The notes under the pieces: model-generated | The model's input: the letters and a program-made list of their open reading frames with translations, nothing else | What the model was told of the DNA's origin: nothing | Database searches by the model: none | Position numbers and translations under genes: made by a program | Assembly (NCBI GenBank): GCA_020441225.1 | Contig: JAGRMP010000058.1 | Location: forward strand, 1,196 to 10,724 | DNA from: Maritimibacter sp. | GTDB lineage: Bacteria > Pseudomonadota > Alphaproteobacteria > Rhodobacterales > Rhodobacteraceae | Reading direction: 5' to 3' | DNA length: 9,529 bases | Part shown: piece after piece, positions 6,141 to 9,529 of the stretch | How positions within the stretch are numbered: position 1 is the stretch's first letter | How the letters are laid out: each line of letters starts with the position of its first letter

Positions 6141-9068
6141 ATGTCGCGGATCACCGCGGTTCTTGGACCCACCAATACGGGCAAAACGCATTACGCGATC
6201 GAGCGGATGCTCAGCTACCGCTCCGGTGTGATCGGTCTGCCGTTACGCCTGCTTGCGCGCGAGGTCTACGACCGGATTGTCGGCCTCAGGGGGGAGGCTG
6301 TCGTGGCGTTGGTCACCGGTGAGGAGCGGATCGTCCCTGAACGGGTGCGGTTCTGGGTCTGCACCGTCGAGGCAATGCCCGAGGGGTTGGGGGCGGAATT
6401 CGTCGCCATCGACGAGATCCAGCTCTGTGCCGACCCGGAACGGGGACATGTTTTCACCGACCGGCTCCTGCACAAGCGCGGCAGCCACGAGACCCTGTTC
6501 CTCGGTGCCGAAACCATGCGCGGAGCGATCGCGGCGCTGGTGCCGAAGGCGCAGTTCATGCACCGGGAGCGATTTTCCAACCTGAGCTACGCGGGTTCGA
6601 AAAAAGTCAGCCGAATGCCCGCCCGGAGCGCCATTGTGGGCTTTTCGGTCGATAATCTCTATGCAATCGCCGAGCTATTGCGCCGCCAGAAGGGTGGTGC
6701 GGCGGTCGTCATGGGCGCGCTTTCGCCCAGAACGCGAAATGCCCAGGTGGAGATGTACCAGGAAGGAGATGTCGACCATCTCGTCGCCACAGATGCCATC
6801 GGGATGGGCTTGAACCTCGACGTGCAGCACGTTGCTTTCTCGGCGCTTTCCAAGTTCGACGGTCGTCGCATGAGATACCTCGCACCGAACGAGCTTGCCC
6901 AGATTGCCGGCCGCGCCGGGCGCTACCGGACCGACGGCACCTTCGGCGTGACCGGCGAAGCCTCGCCCCTCGACGAGGAGGTGGTGCGGGCCATCGAGGA
7001 GCACCGCTTCGCGCCCATCCGCAAACTCCAGTGGCGCAATTCGGAGCTCCAGTTCAGCCGCCTCGACCGGCTGATCGCCTCGCTGGAAGCCGGGACCGAC
7101 GATCCGTTGCTGGTGCGCGCCCGCGAGGCCGACGACCTCATTGCGCTCAAGGCGCTGGCGGAGGACGAATTGATTCGGGCCCGGGCGTCGGACGGGCGGT
7201 CCGTCCGGCTGCTGTGGGACGTCTGCCGGGTGCCCGATTTCCGCGGCATCAGCCATGCCGAGCACGCCAGCCTGCTCACAGCGCTTTACACCGACCTGCA
7301 CGAACGGGGCCGGGTGCGCGAGGATTGGTTCGCGGCCCGGGTCGCGCGGATCGACAATACCAAGGGCGACATCGACACGCTGTCCAAACGCCTCGCCTAT
7401 ATCCGCACCTGGACATATGTCGCACAGCGAAATGGCTGGCTTCGGGACGAACACCATTGGCGTGGGGAGACTCGTGCGGTAGAAGATCGCTTGTCGGATG
7501 CGCTTCACGCGGCTCTGACGCAAAGATTTGTTGATCGGCGCACTTCCGTGCTTCTGCGCCGGTTGAAACAGAAGGAGAGCCTTGTGGCCGAGGTGAACGA
7601 CAAGGGTGAAGTGACCGTCGAAGGCGAATTCGTCGGTCGTTTGGAGGGCTTCCGGTTCCAGCAGGACAAGGCGGCGTCGCCTGAGGAAGCGAAAACCCTG
7701 CGCGCCGCGGCAGTCGCAGCCCTGGCGCCCGAGTTCCACCTGCGCGCGGACCGGTTCTACAACGCCCCCGATACCGAGCTCGACTACACCGAGCAGGGTG
7801 GGCTGATGTGGGGCGAACACGCCATCGGCAAACTGGTGAAGGGCGACGATCCGCTGAAACCCCGGGTGCAGGCCTTTGTCGACGACGAAGCGGGTGTCGA
7901 AGTGGCCGACAAGGTCACCCGCAGGCTCCAGCATTTCATCGACCGCAAGGTCGCGGCTCTGTTCGAACCGCTGCTTGAAATGCAAAAGGACGACGGGCTC
8001 GCCGGGCTCGCCCGGGGCCTCGGCTTTCAGCTGGTCGAGGCAATGGGGATTATCCCGCGCGACCGCGTCGCGCAGGACGTCAAGTCGCTCGATCAGGAAT
8101 CGCGCGGGCTCCTGCGCAAACACGGTGTGCGCTTCGGTCAGTTCACGATCTTCCTGCCGGCCTTGCTCAAGCCCGCGCCGACGCGGCTTCGGATGGTGCT
8201 CTGGAGCCTGTCGCGCGGTCTCGACGTCTTTCCCGAGTCTCCGCCGCCGGGGCTCGTGACCATCCCCGTCGTCGAACATGCCGATATCGAGACCTATACG
8301 CTCGCAGGTTACCGACCGGCCGGGCATCGCGCGATCCGGATCGACATGCTCGAACGGCTGGCCGACCAGCTCCGCGCCCAGGACAGCCGGACCGGATTCG
8401 AAGCCAACCCCGACATGTTGTCGATCACCGGCCTGACGCTGGTGCAATTCGCCGATCTGATGGCCGGTCTGGGCTACAAGGCCGAGCGCGGCGAGCGCGA
8501 GAAACTGCGTGGCGCCGAACATGACAAGGCGGCGAACGGATTTTCCGAGGTCGAGGCGACGCCCAAGGCCGACCGCCGGCCCGATCCGCATCCGGGCGAC
8601 CCGGGTGTGAGCGAAGTCGATGCCATCCCCGAGGCCGATGGCGCGGGCCATTCCAAACACCTGCATATCGACCATCTCGAAGGCTCTGGCTTCTCCTCGG
8701 TCGAGGCGCAGCCCGACGCCGATGACGACGACGAGACCGAGCCGCATCCGGGCGACCCGGGCGTGAGCGAAGTTGCCGCCCGCGACGAGCCGGGTGATGA
8801 GCCCGAGATCTTTTTCACCTTCACCTGGGGTGGGTTGAACAAACCGCGCGGAGGTGGCGGCGGCCGCGGCAAGCCGCGCGGCCCCGGCGGCGGCAAGTCC
8901 GGCGGCAAGCCCGGCGACGGCGGCGGCAAACCCCGCGGTCCCAAGGGGCCGAAAGGCAAGGGCGGTGGCGCGAAGTCGTTCGAGAGCCGGCCGCCGAAGA
9001 AGGACAAGCCGATCGATCCGGACAACCCCTTCGCCCAGGCGCTCATGGGGCTCAAGGACAAGGACTGA
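6141..9068 (+). CDS. Suv3-like superfamily 2 RNA helicase with long disordered C-terminal tail
   Basis: This 975-residue ATP-dependent helicase is related to mitochondrial Suv3, which unwinds RNA for the degradosome. Motif I is GPTNTGKT (9-16), motif II DEIQ (91-94, the Suv3-type variant of DEAD), and a GAETMR motif-III-like segment lies at 122-127. Motif V is ATDAIGMGLNL (216-226) and motif VI QIAGRAGR (254-261). A long C-terminal part (about 290-790) is family-typical. Beyond about 795 the protein is low complexity: a duplicated acidic module (800-888), a short FFTFTWGGL strand, a Gly/Lys/Pro/Arg-rich stretch (900-945), and the terminal segment IDPDNPFAQALMGLK (958-972). The ATG at 6141 directly follows a GGGGGAG site and yields the family N-terminus SRITAVLGPTNTGKT. 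The S4 gene starts 3 bp after the stop. From memory, a Rhodobacter gene called mgpS encodes a related helicase affecting photosynthesis gene expression; orthology is not established here. Role inferred: RNA or ribosomal RNA remodelling. Confidence 0.93.
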   Translation: MSRITAVLGPTNTGKTHYAIERMLSYRSGVIGLPLRLLAREVYDRIVGLRGEAVVALVTGEERIVPERVRFWVCTVEAMPEGLGAEFVAIDEIQLCADPERGHVFTDRLLHKRGSHETLFLGAETMRGAIAALVPKAQFMHRERFSNLSYAGSKKVSRMPARSAIVGFSVDNLYAIAELLRRQKGGAAVVMGALSPRTRNAQVEMYQEGDVDHLVATDAIGMGLNLDVQHVAFSALSKFDGRRMRYLAPNELAQIAGRAGRYRTDGTFGVTGEASPLDEEVVRAIEEHRFAPIRKLQWRNSELQFSRLDRLIASLEAGTDDPLLVRAREADDLIALKALAEDELIRARASDGRSVRLLWDVCRVPDFRGISHAEHASLLTALYTDLHERGRVREDWFAARVARIDNTKGDIDTLSKRLAYIRTWTYVAQRNGWLRDEHHWRGETRAVEDRLSDALHAALTQRFVDRRTSVLLRRLKQKESLVAEVNDKGEVTVEGEFVGRLEGFRFQQDKAASPEEAKTLRAAAVAALAPEFHLRADRFYNAPDTELDYTEQGGLMWGEHAIGKLVKGDDPLKPRVQAFVDDEAGVEVADKVTRRLQHFIDRKVAALFEPLLEMQKDDGLAGLARGLGFQLVEAMGIIPRDRVAQDVKSLDQESRGLLRKHGVRFGQFTIFLPALLKPAPTRLRMVLWSLSRGLDVFPESPPPGLVTIPVVEHADIETYTLAGYRPAGHRAIRIDMLERLADQLRAQDSRTGFEANPDMLSITGLTLVQFADLMAGLGYKAERGEREKLRGAEHDKAANGFSEVEATPKADRRPDPHPGDPGVSEVDAIPEADGAGHSKHLHIDHLEGSGFSSVEAQPDADDDDETEPHPGDPGVSEVAARDEPGDEPEIFFTFTWGGLNKPRGGGGGRGKPRGPGGGKSGGKPGDGGGKPRGPKGPKGKGGGAKSFESRPPKKDKPIDPDNPFAQALMGLKDKD
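8538..8804 (+). repeat. Internal duplication in the helicase tail
   Basis: The tail encodes an alternating motif four times: GFSEVEATPKAD (residue 800), GVSEVDAIPEAD (822), GFSSVEAQPDAD (850) and GVSEVAARDEPG (874). PHPGDPGVSEV occurs twice, 52 residues apart (816 and 868). Its DNA (8586-8618 and 8742-8774) matches at 31 of 33 bases, so a module of about 50 codons has probably been duplicated recently or kept similar by recombination. Confidence 0.85.
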
Positions 9069-9071
9069 CCG

Positions 9072-9461
9072 GTGGGTGAGGGTCCCGGCGCCGGTGCTGC
9101 GGCGGCGATGCGCGCCGACAAGTGGCTCTGGCACGCCCGGTTCTTCAAGACGCGTGGGCTGGCGGCCAAAGTGATCTCGTCCGGGCATCTGCGGGTGAAC
9201 GGCGACAAGGCCGCGAAACCCGCGCGCAGCGTGGCACCGGGTGATGTGCTGACTTTTCCGCAGGCGCGGCGGATCCGGGTGGTGAAGATCCTTGCCCTGT
9301 CGGAGCGGCGCGGCCCCGCGCCGGAGGCGCAGACGCTCTATAAGGACATGACCCCGCAGACGCCCGCGGCGCCGCAGAATCCGTCCTTTGACGGCAAGGG
9401 CCGGCCGAGCGGGAAAGATCGTCGCAACGCTCGGGATTTTGACCGTTCCCAACTTGAATGA
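9072..9461 (+). CDS. S4-domain RNA-binding protein, Hsp15-like
   Basis: This 129-residue protein carries an N-terminal S4 RNA-binding domain at about 13-62. The signature MRADKWLWHARFFKTRG is followed by AAKVISSGHLRVNG and VAPGDVLTF. This matches the Hsp15 (HslR) group, which in Escherichia coli binds 50S subunits carrying stalled nascent chains. The C-terminal part (75-129) is basic and probably disordered. The GTG start at 9072 is preferred because AAGGA, inside the end of the helicase gene, lies 7 bp before it. The alternative ATG at 9108 (residue 13) sits right at the domain edge and has no ribosome site, but cannot be excluded. The gene begins 3 bp after the helicase stop, so the two are cotranscribed and probably function in the same RNA-related process. 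Confidence 0.9.
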   Translation: MGEGPGAGAAAAMRADKWLWHARFFKTRGLAAKVISSGHLRVNGDKAAKPARSVAPGDVLTFPQARRIRVVKILALSERRGPAPEAQTLYKDMTPQTPAAPQNPSFDGKGRPSGKDRRNARDFDRSQLE

Positions 9462-9512
9462 TCGCGCCAAGCCGGGTAGCTAGGCGGAACCTATCTGCAT
9501 TCCGGGTGTCCC

Positions 9513-9529
9513 ATGACCTATATCGTGAA
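9513..9529 (+). CDS. fdxA: Probable 7Fe ferredoxin FdxA, first codons only
   Basis: Only ATG ACC TAT ATC GTG AA is visible, encoding MTYIV followed by Asn or Lys. MTYIV is the usual start of the alphaproteobacterial 3Fe-4S/4Fe-4S ferredoxin FdxA, and I recall fdxA following the helicase and S4 genes in Rhodobacteraceae, so the call rests on five residues plus context. No cysteine motif is in view. The 51-bp gap before it has no terminator and no strong Shine-Dalgarno site. TTGAAT (9454-9459) and TAGCTA (9477-9482), 17 bp apart, could be a weak own promoter. Confidence 0.55.

Noticed and set aside
6675..9470. Very long minus-strand open frame (931 codons) opposite the helicase and S4 genes
   Set aside because: It is the antisense of two clearly identified genes. 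GC-rich codon bias leaves the opposite frame free of stops. The product is Arg/Gly/Leu-rich, matches no family I know, and has no supported start.

Overview
The window looks like a chromosomal segment of an alphaproteobacterium, most likely of the Rhodobacteraceae/Roseobacter type. The DNA is GC-rich with strong Shine-Dalgarno sites. It carries a glutathione-dependent formaldehyde oxidation pair, an SCP2/alpha-beta hydrolase pair and a Suv3-like helicase followed by an S4 protein and fdxA, an arrangement I recall from that group. No mobile element, CRISPR array, tRNA or rRNA is visible.

Layout. (1) Positions 1-1730, plus strand: the 3' part of a large secreted protein gene. It encodes three DUF11-like beta-sandwich repeats, an Asp/His-rich linker, nine RTX calcium-binding nonapeptides and a serralysin-like C-terminal domain with a type I secretion-like tail. 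An intrinsic terminator follows at 1778-1811. (2) Positions 1812-2009: a convergent spacer with no credible gene, holding an 11-bp inverted repeat. (3) Positions 2010-3964, minus strand: adhI (class III alcohol dehydrogenase) and fghA (S-formylglutathione hydrolase), joined by a TGATG stop/start overlap. Together they oxidise glutathione-bound formaldehyde to formate. A 6-bp inverted repeat upstream of adhI is a candidate operator. (4) Positions 4050-5289, minus strand: an SCP2-domain protein and an alpha/beta hydrolase (lysophospholipase-like), 4 bp apart. (5) Positions 5290-5542: a divergent, gene-free promoter region with small inverted repeats.

(6) Positions 5543-9529, plus strand: a periplasmic TPR protein, a 975-residue Suv3-type RNA helicase with a long disordered repeat-bearing tail, an Hsp15-like S4 RNA-binding protein, and the first five codons of what is probably fdxA (7Fe ferredoxin). 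The helicase and S4 genes are 3 bp apart and probably act together on structured RNA or ribosomal RNA.

Overall this is mostly ordinary core-genome content. I see no convincing undescribed multi-gene system. The features most worth a second look are the cysteine-containing, Lys/His-rich DUF11-RTX protein, the duplicated acidic module plus Gly/Lys/Pro tail and terminal motif of the helicase, and the small inverted repeats near the adhI and SCP2 starts.
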